DNA of 64,000 bases from Limnanthes douglasii subsp. nivea (taxonomy: Eukaryota > Streptophyta > Magnoliopsida > Brassicales > Limnanthaceae): assembly GCA_036936605.1 (NCBI GenBank), contig JAUPFV010000003.1, positions 109,775,000 to 109,838,999 on the forward strand, in the 5' to 3' direction. The position numbers were made by a program, and so were the translations under genes. The notes beneath the pieces were generated by a model. The model had not been told where the DNA came from. It saw only the letters and a list, made by a program, of their open reading frames with translations, and did no database searches. Shown piece after piece: positions 21,592 through 33,500 of this stretch. Position 1 is the stretch's first letter; the number at the start of each line of letters is the position of its first letter.

Positions 21592-24072
21592 ATGGTACCA
21601 AAAAAGGCGACGAAGACGAAAGCAGGCAAAACTGTGGAACCTGTTTATGATGAGGTCAATGCTTTAGAGAACTACTACTCACAAATAGCCCCAAAATACG
21701 TCTATTTAGATGATAGTGGAGTTGTCACCCTAAGGAATAGATGTAGGATTCCTGAGGATGTCATCATAAGAGCGTCTGCTATAGGCGAGCACCCTTATCA
21801 AGTCCAAGAGATAGAGACATATATCTTTACTACCCTATTCGATTGGGGGTTAAGACTGCCCCTTCCCGAATTAATTTGTGATTACTTTTAACGTATTGGG
21901 CATTTGCCTTACTCAACTCTCCGCAAGCGTAGTGCTGAGCTCGCGTCTGCTAAGAACTGATGTGTGCTTAGCAGACCTGCTATCGGCCACTGGCGTTACC
22001 AAAATGTCCAAAGCCCTTTTCTTTAACACTCACTTAAGAGGGATGAAGAAGATCGTCGAGCTCCCCACCTCTGATAGGAATTGGAAAACTTATTTGTGTT
22101 TGTATCTGACAATTGGGAGCACAAAACCCCTACTTTAGATCTTCAATTAGAAATGAGGTGGTAAATAAAGTGTAAGTGTTAATAGGATTAGTTGAAACAC
22201 AAAGTTAACTTGGAGCCCTGTTAAGTAGTAACTGATAAATCTTTGTCTGTGCAGGTGAACTAGCTAATCAAAGCTGGTGGAAGGAAGGGAGAGCTAAATA
22301 TTACGTAGTTGAAAATCAATCCAGACGGTAAAGTTACCATGGCAGATGGGTCAGAAGCCACAATAGATCGCATTAAGGTGCTAATGGAGAAGAGATATCG
22401 GGAGAATAACAACACCGGGGTTTGGCTTGCAGTACCACATATCGCCCGAAAGGGTGGTGAGACAGGGGATTCATGATCCGCTCATGCCCAACCGTGCGAA
22501 CAAGGAAATGACGTAGTGAGCAATAAGGGGAAGGAAGTCGAGCAGGCTGAAGTTGAGCAAGCTGAAAAAGGAAGCACCAGAGGTGCCAGAAGCTACTTTA
22601 ACTAGGAAAGTGCGAGGAGAACGAGAAGAGGAGGAGGACATTAACTCAGGCTTGTTGGTTAAACCTTAGAACAAGAAACAAAAGGTTATTGAAGATACCA
22701 TTCCTCTTATTGTGAGGAAGTTACAACTGAGAGATGATGATGGTGATAAGACATGAGCTACTTCTGGTAGAAAAACTTGTCCATTATCTCACCGAAACAA
22801 GGCGAGGGGCAGAACCCACAATCTGGGAAGAAGTTGATTGACTTGGTGGGGTATGATGAGGAGAAAAAAGACGAGCCTCAAAAGAAAAAGGTTATACCCC
22901 CAGAGCTTGCTGAAAGGATGAAACAGTGGGTGTATAATTCCAATATGGGAGATGGTATTGTGCCACCAGCGGCGGAGACAATGGAGAAAACTAAAGGTGA
23001 TGATAAAGGTGTCGGGCCTAGTCAACATAGGGTACCCTTGGAATAGTTGTTGTCTAAACAAATCATCATACCACGCCCCTCTTCATTTATGTTCGAACAG
23101 CTCCGTCGAATTCTTGAGTTGTCGTTTTATAACAATATGTCAGTTCCTCAGATCTTACAACGACAAATGGAGCTGGAAATTGAGGTAAATCTTTCGTTTT
23201 CTAGTTGCGTTTAATTAAAAAATGGTAATATAATTCTAACTTTCTAGTGTTACACAGCTTCATCACAACTCGGTCGTACTGGGCTATCAGAACATGCCTC
23301 ATGTTGACTTAGAAACTATGAAGAAGTGGAGACCAGAAGCCATGGTTTTTGGATCAGCCAAAACCAGTGGTGTAGAGGTTTTTTGCTTGAAGCACGCTTA
23401 CATCTCGGCCAAAACAACCAAACATGAGACAATTGATGCAAAGGCCAAACTAGAGAAGACAATGGGAACCTTGCGAGAAACTCTGAAATACAGCAACGAG
23501 AGGTGGAAAACCATATCCGACAATCACAAGATTATGCTAAAACAAAATGAGAACTTGTTGAAGAGGAATGACGAGATGCATGTTCAGAGCTCGAACTTGA
23601 TGGATAGGGCTTTGAATCAAACGAAAAGGGTAGAAGAGCAGGCAGAGCGGATAGCCACTCTGACTGCTGATGTTACTAAGCTAACTGCTCAATTGAAGGA
23701 GGGATATGCAAAGCTCGAGCGAGAACGACAACAGTGGAAGACGGACTTAGAAGCAGCTGTGGATGAAAGGGAGTCACAGATGTTCACCTTGGCTACAGAG
23801 ATGATAGCCAAAGAAAATGGGAAAGCTATAGCTGAGTTGATGTCCTTAAATCCTGGGCTAAAGTTGGGATCTTTGGCGTCTCTGGTTCAAGGCTCTGCAC
23901 CACTTCAAAATGTGAGCTTGCCACCTACGCCAACCGGCGAAGTTGATACTACTCCTTTAGAACAGAAAAAAGTTTCCCTCTTCCCCGAGTGCCAAGTAAT
24001 GATATTGTTTCCTTTGTGTTCTTTTGTTGTATGTTATGTAAACGAATACTTTGTGTTTCCTGAAATATTCTA
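21592..24072 (+). pseudogene. Antisense extra gene of the Tat element (gypsy-type transposon protein, coiled coil)
   Basis: The gene runs opposite to gag-pol. The N-terminal part (21592-22160) has an Arg-rich start, then RCRIPEDVIIRAS, FDWGLRLPLPELICDYF and SDNWEHKTPTLDLQLEMRW. This is the pattern of the plant putative gypsy-type transposon domain (Transposase_28-like). A basic/acidic middle follows. The last exon (23258-24072) encodes a long coiled coil, with QTKRVEEQAERIATLTADV and KLTAQLKEGYAKLERERQQW. The first frame breaks at a T run (21886-21889), where removing one T from the count would keep the reading. Another shift lies near 22090. Introns are suggested at 22161-22254 and, more firmly, 23185-23257. 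Its role is not established. Confidence 0.75.
23185..23257 (+). other. Probable intron in the extra gene
   Basis: The donor is gag|gtaaat and the acceptor is ttacacag. Both sides are in phase 0, joining an exon ending QRQMELEIE to one starting LHHNSVVLGYQNMPHVD. The interior is T-rich and has stops in frame. Confidence 0.6.
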
Positions 24073-24189
24073 AAGATACACTAAACTTATTCGTGACTTA
24101 TCTTACGCCAATATGATTACTGCCATGAATATTTATAGAGAAAATATGGAGTACGTGTTTGTTGTGTTTCGTAGAGATCCTTACAATCC

Positions 24190-24440
24190 CGAGCTCAGTA
24201 TGGCTCATTTCATAGCTTAGAAAATAGTTTCCATAGTAGCTTGTTCACGGCGAGGTCATGTAGACCCTATTGCGCAGTCTGTTTTAGACTTGGTCTTTAA
24301 CCAGTTCACGAATATACCCAGTATAAAGTATAGGCACAGTATGGCCATTACGTATCCCATAGACGTGGCCAATTAGCCCGTTCGTGTTTATAGACACTTA
24401 GTCTGGACTCAGTATGGTCTGTTTTAAAGCCAAGAATGGC
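24190..24440. repeat. Degenerate cagtatggc-containing repeats
   Basis: Short blocks with ctcagtatggct, cacagtatggcc and ctcagtatggtc recur at irregular spacing between the extra gene and the integrase end. They resemble the tandem arrays often found at this point in Tat-type elements. Confidence 0.45.
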
Positions 24441-25560
24441 GTGTTCATTGATATGTTCGCTAATTGTAAGGATAAAACTTGCAACAAACACATAGTCTTG
24501 AAATACCTTCTTTAAGACTAAGTATCCCTCCTTAAAAAATGTGGCTTTAACCGAGCATTGAAGCATCCCTTCATCAAGCTTTTGTAGTGCTCTGCTTGTA
24601 CCCTTTCTTGGTCTTTTCGTTCATCTATGAGGTCCAAGCAAGTTGACCTGGCTATTAGGTTTGCCTCTTCTTCATAGTGCTCGATTATGTGGCTTTGTAC
24701 CATGATCTCTGCTGGATTGACCGCTTTTGTACCGTATACCAATGCAAAGGGTGTATCTCCAGTTGTTGAGCGTGGGGTGGTTCGATATTCCCACAACACC
24801 TCATCCAACTTATCCGTCCACTTGCCTTTGGCGCCTTCCAACTTTTTTTAAGTTCTTTGAGCAGCGTTTTGTTAGTTACCTCGACTTGGCCGTTTTCTTG
24901 GGGATAATAAGGGGTGGAGAAGTGCTGGAGAATCTTATATCGTTTGCAAAAGTTGGTAAGTGTTGAAATTTGGAATTGTGTGCCATTATCTACCATTAGA
25001 ATCCACGGAATTCCATATCGGGTTAGAATTTGATTATGGATGAAATCGCATACTTCATGTACTCGTGTTTGGAATAGAGCTTTGGCTTCGACCCATTGGA
25101 GAAATAATCTACCGCGAAGATAAGGAACTGCCTTTTGCATGTAGCCATTGGCGAATGACCCACTAGATCTATTCCCCACTTATCAAACGGGTACCGAACA
25201 CGAACGTACTGCATAGGTTCACTCGGTCTATATTGTGTGTTTGCATACTCTTGGAATTTGTGACATTTTTGTATAAAACCTTTCGCATCTACTGCTAACT
25301 AGGGCCAATAATACCCACCTAAGACGAACCTGTGAATTAACGTTCGGTGGCCACAGTGAGCGAGTGCTTCCCTTGAATGTAGATCAACTAATATCAAATT
25401 AGCTTCTGCGCAATCAAGACATCGGAGCAATGGCCGAGTTGAACTCTTCTTGTACAGGATGTTATCGAGAACACAAAACTTGGCTGCCTTGATCTGCAAT
25501 GCTCGGGCCTCATTTTTGTTTGTTGGAAATTTTTCATACCTCAAGTATTGAAGGTATGGA
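24440..25560 (-). pseudogene. Integrase of the Tat-type element, broken
   Basis: Integrase joins the element DNA to the chromosome. In minus order: a zinc-binding-like block (LAHCGHRTLIHR, then GYYWP) at 25544-25299; KWGIDLVGHSPMA and FAVDYFS carrying the first catalytic Asp; ILMVDNGTQF with the second Asp; YYPQENGQVEVTNKTLL with the catalytic Glu; and the C-terminal LWEYRTTPRSTTGDTPFAL. All three DDE residues are visible, but they fall in different frames (25214-25023, 25179-24685, 24841-24518) and stops interrupt. The protein cannot be made as it stands. Confidence 0.88.
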
Positions 25561-25579
25561 GTTCTCTAATCGACGTCGA

Positions 25580-26200
25580 TTGCAATTAAATTGATGGTCG
25601 TCGTTGTTGGTATGAGTTCGGTCATAGGGAGCTGTTGGAGTAAAATTGTGGGATGCTCTCCCAAGGCTGCAGTCTTGGCTAAAATATCGGCCGCAGAGTT
25701 ATCTTTTCGCGCGATATGCTCGTATGAAACACATGCGAACTTGGATTAATACTCCTTAAGTATAAAAATGTACTCTTTAATTCCTTCCTTCCTTGTATCA
25801 TAAGTGCCATGTGTCTGGTTAACCACTAACTGAGAATCAGACTTGATCCTAATGGTTTGAGCTCCACATATCAAGGCCAGTTTCATCCGACAGAGAGCAG
25901 CTTCGTACTCTGCCATGTTATTTGTTACCGGGAAATTAAAGCGAACCGGCTGTTTGATCTCTTCACCACTTGGGGATCGTAAGATAACTCTTGCTCCCCC
26001 ACCCGATGTAGAAGATGCACCATCAATCTAAGGATTCCACTGGTCTGACTTAGTCGCTTCTTGATTCTCTGTGTCAACCTGCTGACTCCTGGAGGAGGTG
26101 AATTCGGCAAGGAAATTGGCAACTGTCTGCCCTTTAATAGCTAAGCGTGGTTCAAAATGAATGTCATACTCGTCGAGCTCAATGCTCCATTTTGTGAGTC
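25580..26200 (-). pseudogene. RNase H domain of the Tat-type element, broken
   Basis: This domain degrades the RNA strand of the RNA-DNA hybrid. The block NMAEYEAALCRMKLAL (about 25920-25870) includes the catalytic Glu in the usual N-x-A-E-Y-x-A setting. It is followed by IRIKSDSQLVVNQ with the next Asp, and a downstream EHIARKDNSADILAKTA block with the final His/Asp region. Stops separate the N-terminal strand (26122-25925) from the rest. Confidence 0.78.
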
Positions 26201-26419
26201 TTCGGCTTCTGTAATACCGTTCGGAAAGGAAATGTTGTTCGCACCGTAATTACATGCCCTTAGAAATATGGCCGCATTCGTCGAGCTGTAATAACTAAAC
26301 TCAGAGCAAGTTTTTCAAGATTCAAGTACCTTGTTTCTGCATTTGTTAGCGTCTTGCTTGTGTAATATATCGAGAGGTGTACCTTATTTTGATCACGTAC
26401 TAGAGTCGAACTCACAACA

Positions 26420-27290
26420 AATGGTGATACCACCAACTAGATAAATAGGGGCTCATCGGGGATAGCGTTAGACAGAATCTCCAAAGAAGTGAGATATTGT
26501 TTGAGCTCGACAAAAGCTTTGTTACATTCTTATGTCCAGGCGAACTTCCTAGCACCCCATAAAAATTCAAAAAATGATGACTCTTGTCAGACGCATGGGA
26601 AATAAACCTTGAGAGAGCTGGTAGCCTTCCCGTGAGACATTGTACTTCCTTAATATTATTTGGAGGTTCCATTTGTAGAATTGCATTTAGTTGGACGGGG
26701 TCGGCTTCAATACCTCGTTGACTGACCACATAACCTAAAAACTTTCCCTTGGCTTCACCAAAATAACACTTGTCCAAGTTGAGCTTGAGGTTGAACTATC
26801 GTAATAGATCAAAACAGTCTGTAATGTTTCCAAGTGTTGCGCCTCTTCATGAGTTCTAAAAATCATGTCGCCAATGTATGCCTCTAAATGATGCCCCATA
26901 TGATCTTGGAAGATATGACTTATTATTCGTTGATACGTTGAACCCGCATTCTTCAAACCAAAAGGCGTGACTATGTAGCAGTAGAGACCTCTCTCGGTTT
27001 GAAAGGCTGTGTGCTCCTGGTCGGATGGGTGAAGGAGAATCTAGTTATATCTGGATTATGCATCCATAAACGATAAGTATTCACAACCTGAGGCCGAATC
27101 ACCTAAATTATTGATGCGTGGTAATGGGAAAGCATCCTTAGGGCATGTCTGATTCAGGTCGGTGAAATCCACGCACATTCTCCATTGATCGCTCTTATTT
27201 TTTACCAAAACAGGGTTGGCTATCCAGACCGGATATCTTGCTTTTTGAATGTGTCACAAACGACTTAATTTGGTCACCTCCGCTAATATA
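26420..27290 (-). pseudogene. Reverse transcriptase of the Tat-type element, catalytically lost
   Basis: The minus strand shows YPVWIANPVLVK, QWRMCVDFTDLNQTCPKDAF, LSFMDAY (first catalytic Asp intact), KNAGSTYQRIISHIFQDHMG, and the box normally written YIDDM. Here that box reads YIGDM: the first Asp of the pair is Gly (codon 26870-26872). The connection block KFLGYVVSQRGIEADP follows. Frameshifts at about 27000 and 26780 also break the reading. The polymerase is therefore inactive by both routes. Confidence 0.88.
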
Positions 27291-27604
27291 GTTCTGCTTT
27301 TCCACTAAAAAGGATCTGCGCTTTTGACGTACTGGCTTGGTGCAAGGGTTGATAGCCAACTCGTGACTTATAATTGAAGGGCTTACCTCTGAAAAATCAG
27401 ATGCCTCCCAAGCAAAAACTAAATATTTTGCTAATAAAGCAGTTGAACGTACCTTATAGTCTTGAGACAACTCCTTCCCTAGTCGAAGCATCCGACCATC
27501 AGCTACGAACGTGTCTACAATTGTAGTACTCATGTCAGTTGAGTCTTCATTTTCACGTGGGTCGTCCACTTGGTCTGGCGAGGTAAGATCCAGCTCTTCT
27601 AGTT

Positions 27605-27616
27605 CCCCCCCCCCCC
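27605..27616. repeat. C homopolymer
   Basis: Twelve C in a row, in or just before the protease/RT junction of the Tat element. A likely slippage or assembly-error site. Confidence 0.9.
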
Positions 27617-27619
27617 TTG

Positions 27620-28190
27620 CCGTTTAGTTGCTATTGGAGAGGTTTGGATGGGTCTGACGCGATCGCATAGCCTGTTCGTGCGGTTCTCTGGCTGCCTCAT
27701 ATTATTCCCACCAACCTGCCCACTGGATATTTTTACATTGCTGGAATGTGCACGGTGTTTCCTTCATCCTATGCAACCATGGTCTTCCGATTATAGCATG
27801 GTGATGGCTTTGTGCATCAGATATTATAAACAGTGTCTTTAATTCCTTCTTCGTGGCTCCATGACCAACTTTTACCAGTAGCTCCACCTCCCCAACATAT
27901 TGTGATGTTTTACCTTCGTAGCCGACCAACGTACGTTGAGTAGGCCGATATGGAGGCATGTTTTGCTCGGCCAAAATTGCTTTTGAATATAATGTTTGTT
28001 GAGCTCCCACCGTCGACCAGCACTCCAGTCACCATTACTCCTCGGATATTTGGATGGATAGTTAAATCGTCCTCATGGGCCAGACTAACGCCTTTGAGAT
28101 CGTTGTCATTAAATGTGAGATCAACCACTAGATCTGTGTAATTGCGATAATAATTTGCATCTATTTCGTACACGTCGAGCTCGTTTTTAG
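27620..28190 (-). pseudogene. Retropepsin of the Tat-type element, broken
   Basis: The active-site block reads VLVDGGSSTNIIF, the D-G-G-S-S form common in plant gypsy proteases, preceded by a block with VVDLTFNDND and VSLAHEDDL. Downstream, in another frame, come VGEVELLVKVGHG, FIISDAQSHHHAIIGRPWLH and the tail. The frame changes between 27910 and 28010. Confidence 0.82.
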
Positions 28191-28199
28191 CCCGTTTGT

Positions 28200-29892
28200 T
28201 TGAAGCTACCCCATGGGCTCTGGCCGAGTTCTCTCCAGATATGGTGAGAAACCATTGTTGTTTGTTAGCTTATGTTTCTTCTCTGTTTGTTGGTTTCTCA
28301 TTGTTTGGAGAACGAATCTTCTCACGGTGATCCGGATGAGATCGTTTGATATATTGTTTCACCTTCCCATTGTCGACAAATCACTGAATCTCTTCTCTGA
28401 GTTGCCAGCACTCATCCATGGAATGCCCATGGTCGTTATGATATGCACAAAATTACCGGTTAGATCGTTTAAATCCTGGGGCGCTCATCATGCGCGAAGT
28501 TTGGTACTTTGTTCGCCCTCACGTTCGGTCATAAATCACTGAGATGGCTTCAGTTAACGGGGTGAAACGTTTGCTTGGCTGCTCGAGCTGCTGAGGTCGC
28601 CTAATATAATCCCGCCTTCGCTGCTCTTCAACCCATTTTCATTTTGATCCGCCTTCTTTGGAATCTGATCCACGTCGCTTGGGGGATCCATCCTTTTTTG
28701 GATCGTCGAATCTGATAAAAGTATCTGCCCTGGCGAGCAGATCCCCCATGTTCTCGGTTGGGAACTTGATGAGATCTGTATATAAATCACTTTTTCGATC
28801 CAGCCCTCATTTCAAGGATTCCACCGTCATGTTTTCGGCCAAATCTGGTAAAGTATTCATAGCATGAACAAATATCCTAGCATAACTCTTAAGGGACTCA
28901 CCTCGTCGCTAGTAAAGGTCCATGATTGAATCTTGCTCTCGCTTAAGCTCTTTGTTACCGACAAACCTTTCTCTGAATGCCTTCTACAATCTGGTAAAGT
29001 CGTATATGGGTCCTTTCGGCAGGCTGCTGAACTAATCCATTGCATTTCCTTTGAGGGTGATGGAGAGTTCCTGACACAGCATTGCATCGTCGGGGTTGAA
29101 CGTCATCATCATGTTTTGGAATTGCTCCAAATGTCTTTTGGGGTCTCATGTTCCATCATAAGCCTCCATCCTGAAAGGGTTGAACTTCCTTGGGTGCTGG
29201 GCTTAAATAATCTTCTCGGAGAATGGTGACTATTTGAGTATGTAAGCTGACAATCTCGGGCGAACCTGGTTGTAGTGGAGGTCCTCATTTTCCCGAGCTC
29301 GTTTGTTTAGCATCTGTTTTGCCTCCTCTCGCGGATCTTTGCTCCGGTTCTTATCTTCACTCTCGCCTTCACCCTCCTGTTTGTCATCCCGCTTGGACGA
29401 TCGATCTGTTCTGTTAACTATGCTAGCCTCCAGACCGGACGGTTGATGCACTTTGCGTGTTCCCTTGATCTTAGCGGTGATGGCATGAATATTGTTATTC
29501 ATTCTTTCCATAGTGGCGTGCATGGCTTGTTCCCTTGCATGCTACTCAAATTCTATCTTCAACTGCTCCTCCTGGAGGTTCTAGATCCTCTGCTCTAGTT
29601 GGAGGACCACCGATTCAGCTGCTGGGATGGCTTCAACAGCTTCTTGAGCCCCTATTACATCCGCCGGTTGATACAGTTGCACTTCTACCCAGGGGACAGT
29701 GATGGGATGGGTCGGTAGCTCCTCCGTTATGACCGTCCCTAAGGGTGCCATGGGATTACCCCCTTGAGAAGTTACAGGGACGGAATACAGGACGCCTTTC
29801 CCGGTTGGCTTATTCATCGATCCTCTCATGTTCATCATTGCTTCACTTGTTTCCTGGTTGTCTCTCTCTATTCCTGACCTTGTGACCACCAT
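28200..29892 (-). pseudogene. Gag of the Tat-type element, broken
   Basis: The first ATG (29892) lies 19 bases inside the primer site and starts MVVTRSGIERDNQETSEA. A charged stretch rich in KR and EG (29523-29230) follows. The capsid core has ITLKGNAMD, a stop where a Trp is usual, FSSLPKGPIYDF and FRERFVGNKELKREQDSI. A zinc-knuckle-like block FCAYHNDHGHSMDECWQL lies near 28430. Many single-base stops fit decay after insertion. Start choice rests on position after the primer site. Confidence 0.85.
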
Positions 29893-29910
29893 GGTTGATT
29901 ATTAGATGTT

Positions 29911-29928
29911 TTCTCACAGACAGCGCCA
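29911..29928 (-). other. Primer-binding site of the Tat-type element
   Basis: In minus sense it reads TGGCGCTGTCTGTGAGAA, four bases after the 5' LTR end. A TGGCGC start is typical for plant gypsy elements. I do not assign the tRNA. Confidence 0.7.
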
Positions 29929-29932
29929 AATT

Positions 29933-30575
29933 TGTTATAGGAATAACAAGTTCTACCAAAGTAAGTCTTAAAGTTTTCAGCCAGAAAAAAGATAAGGCAA
30001 AAAAGGATCATCTTATTCATCGATAGGTTCTTCCTATTTATAATGTTGTGATTTAGTGGACAGTTACACTTGTTTACACTTAATGCACTAGTAAATCACT
30101 AACGTCACTTCTCTTATAATTTCAGAACAACTACTTGAAGCAGTTTGACTTAAGAATCAAAACGTGTGTTATACAATAAATAAGGAAACGCCTTGACTGG
30201 ATTACGTGTCAAATCGAGCTGGTCCATTCCTTGAGGCTCGATAAAATCTGTGCTGGCGTGCAGAGCTCGAACTCATCGATCATGTGGTCAACCAATCGTC
30301 TTCGAGCTCGTACTTTCCTCAGATTAAGGGTGATTAGATTTAAGGTCGACTAGTTCATATGCGAACTCATCCCTTGTGTGTTAATCGCGTCCTTAATCTG
30401 GTCGGTCAATCTGTTGTTTCAAGTATCGTCGAGCTTGTTCTCCACTTCTCTTTAAGGTTTTCGGTGGCGTAGAGATCGTCCTCTGCTTCTTTGTTTGTTT
30501 ACTATCTTAGCCTAAGCTTGCAGTCTGTTTTTCCTGCTTGTGTTCGTACTCACTCCGGAGAATCTCCCCTTATGA
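29933..30575 (-). repeat. 5' LTR of the Tat-type element
   Basis: It is a direct repeat of 20359-21000. The outer end is changed: tctccccttatga here, where the other copy has tctcccggcatca. The 5-bp flank GTTAT still follows it directly. Confidence 0.88.
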
Positions 30576-30580
30576 GTTAT

Positions 30581-33500
30581 ATTAATTATTTTTGATTATG
30601 TCAAAATACAAACACGCTAAATCACTCATTTGTGACGATACTTACTGAGTAAATATAGTAATAATAATTAATATAGTCATTTTTAACCAGAAACAAAATT
30701 TACTGTATGCATCACAAAGTATAACCCAAGTTTTGGGATTAAATAAACAAAAAAACAGAATAAACGTGTCGAAATGATAGTTGAGTTGGTGGAGTAAGAC
30801 ATGCGGAATTCAAATTCATCCACAAACTCACAAATCCGAAGTCCTTTTAATTACCCTAAACCTAAAAATAGAATAGAATGATAAAATAATTACATTTTAA
30901 TAACATAAAAATATATAAATTATTTCTACCTTCGTGGATTCGCAGTTATTTTGTCATTCCAAACCTATTTATTATGTGTTTAAATACTTTTAAAAATAAT
31001 CGTGTTACTTTATAAGGTATATGTTTAATCAAATGTAATTTTAAGGTTTGTTAATATATATAACTATTAATTAAAAGTTTATAACTAAAATATATATATT
31101 ATTTTTCAATTATACCAAAATACAATCATGCCGAATCACTAATGGCCATGAGTAAATATAATAATAATAATAATCAATATAGTCATTTTTAACCATAAAC
31201 AAAATTTATGGGTGCAATACGTTACAAAGTACAACACAAGCCCAGGGATTATATAAACAACAAATGGAATTTACAAATGCATTACAAGTACAACACAAGC
31301 ACATGGATTATATAAACAAGAAATAGAAATGGAACTTACCTGTGCATTACAAAGTACAACACAAGCGTTGCAACATAATTCCATTATCTGAGGACAGTAT
31401 AATATGACAAGTGGATGATTTTAGTTCGGATAAAGTTGATTTTAGTTCGGATAAAGTTGATTTTAGTTTTGATTTATGAAGTCAATGTTTCAACAGGTTA
31501 ACTGAATTGGATAATCTAATATGTCGTTACGCCCAACTTGCATAATAATAGTAACTAATTCAATTATTAAAAAAAATTCACTCATCTAATTTATTAACTT
31601 TTTTTAAAGATGTTATATTCTCACTATAGAATAATAAGTTGCTTAATAAAAGAAATTCAGCGTTGAAAATTTCATTTTCTAACCTACTAGACTTTTAAAA
31701 AATAGAAAATATATATGAAATTGTTATGAATTTTGTATAATAAAAAAACCATTAGTATTTTTCTAGTGTATATTTGTGAATTTTAAAAAAATATTTGTTA
31801 ATGTATTGTTTTGAAAGGAACATTTTAGGTCATAAAAATTTGTAAGTTTTGTTGAACATGTTATTTGTCTATATATCAAAAATTTAAATACGATTTATTA
31901 ATAACGTGTTAGATCTAACAATTTTTTAGTTTAATTATTATATGTTAGTATATAATATATTTATTAAATAAATACTAAATTTATATTATGTATATAATCT
32001 CAATAATTATAATATTACAATAATCAACTGTATATATCACAATAATCTCTTACATAGATTTATAACAGTGTATAACATAAAATTAATATAAAAACTGATT
32101 ATTAAAACATAGCGGTTTTTATCTATTAAGTATAAATTGAAAGATTTTGAAGAGATGGGTACTATATTAGAAATAAAAATATTCAAAAAATAGTGGAGCT
32201 TTTATCCTTTAGTTAATCTAATTACGTTAAAAATGTATTTGATAACATACAAAATTCAAAAAAATTGCATATGCCTTTAATCCTAATTTAAGACTAAAAA
32301 TAATGGGGGACGAATATCACTATGTTGGAATACATTAGTGCTATATGAAGTCTAACGTATCCAGCCTTATGCATTAGAACAAATATTTTATATACGCTGA
32401 GTAAGTTAAGTCAACATACTAGTAATCCAAGTACAAAGCATTTGAATGTTATTTTAAGGGTTTTTGGATACTTGAAAAAGAACAAAAACACGTCTTTTCA
32501 AAATTCTAATTTTCCTAACGTACTTGAGTGATAAGCAAATTGACGATCGGTTTGATGTTGACTTTTTCAATAAATGTTGTTTCTTAAAGATAAAAGAAAC
32601 ATATGTGTATATTCAATTCCCAACCACTAGTGGAGATATAGCCTTTTACACCATAGTGAAAATTGTGCAAATCGTCACTGATCTGTTTTTATTTTCTATT
32701 AGAAATCATCTTGTAATGGGTACCCAACGTTGCAGCGCTCGGTTTGAATTATTAGAGTTAGTATATGTCTTCTATTATCTCTTCTGAAACTATTGCTTGC
32801 TTCTTTTCCAAAAGTTTCATACGTACATAATGTATTTATTTTAGAAATGGATATTTTCAAAAGGAGACGAAATAAATCTTCCGATTATGGTACATGAGAT
32901 AGATGACTAAATCAAATATACAATCCATAAATTCATCAGCTTTAACTGAAATTATGATATGTAAACTTTGCAAGAGTTCATTGTAGCCACAAATTCTTGC
33001 AAAAAAAATTTATTGCTTAGGGAACTCAGATATTTTGATTTCTTATTCCACTAATTTTCATTCAAAGTAGTCAAAACTCCAGGTTGAAATGTGTATGTTA
33101 CTTATTTGAATAGTTACAACATATCCTCAGCTACACCATGCTCTTTCATTTACTATTCAATTCAACAAAAAAAATTCACTTATTGTTATTATTTAACTAA
33201 AAACCCTAAAGTTGAGACACATTCTTACAAAAGACATGCATAGTATTTGAGGGTGTCAAATTAGATTGCAAATTGAGTAAAAAAAAAGTTTTTTTTTGCT
33301 ACAACGCTATTAGTTGCTTGAAGCTCTAAACCATGATTTTTTATTTCTAAGGTTTTTTATTTCGTTACTTGAGTTGTTTCGATTTAAAGAGTGCTCGATT
33401 TGAACCATTGGTATTTGTATCCAAGTCTTCTAATGTTGTTTCTGAAACCACTGTTTGCTTGTTTTTCAAAGGTGTCATATATACATGATGTAATGTTATC

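Larger units (their letters stand above)
20359..30575 (-). mobile_element. Tat-type Ty3/gypsy LTR retrotransposon (10.2 kb)
   Basis: Two LTRs of about 642 bp bound the element, and GTTAT directly precedes the left LTR (20354-20358) and follows the right one (30576-30580) as a 5-bp target duplication. In minus orientation the order is LTR, primer site, gag, protease, RT, RNase H, integrase, short tandem repeats, an extra gene on the opposite strand, polypurine tract, LTR. That order, with RT before integrase, is Ty3/gypsy. A large extra antisense gene before the 3' LTR is known from the Tat lineage. All element genes carry stops or frameshifts, and RT has lost a catalytic aspartate, so it is dead. 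Confidence 0.92.

Noticed and set aside
22789..23061. 90-codon minus-strand frame in the Tat element
   Set aside because: It is the shadow of the plus-strand extra gene in another frame, with no family pattern.
30765..30860. Possible tRNA or SINE remnant (agttgagttggtggagtaag with gaattcaaattc)
   Set aside because: It has A- and B-box-like strings, but the B box is poor, no A tail or target duplication is visible, and the body does not match the SINE at 9191.
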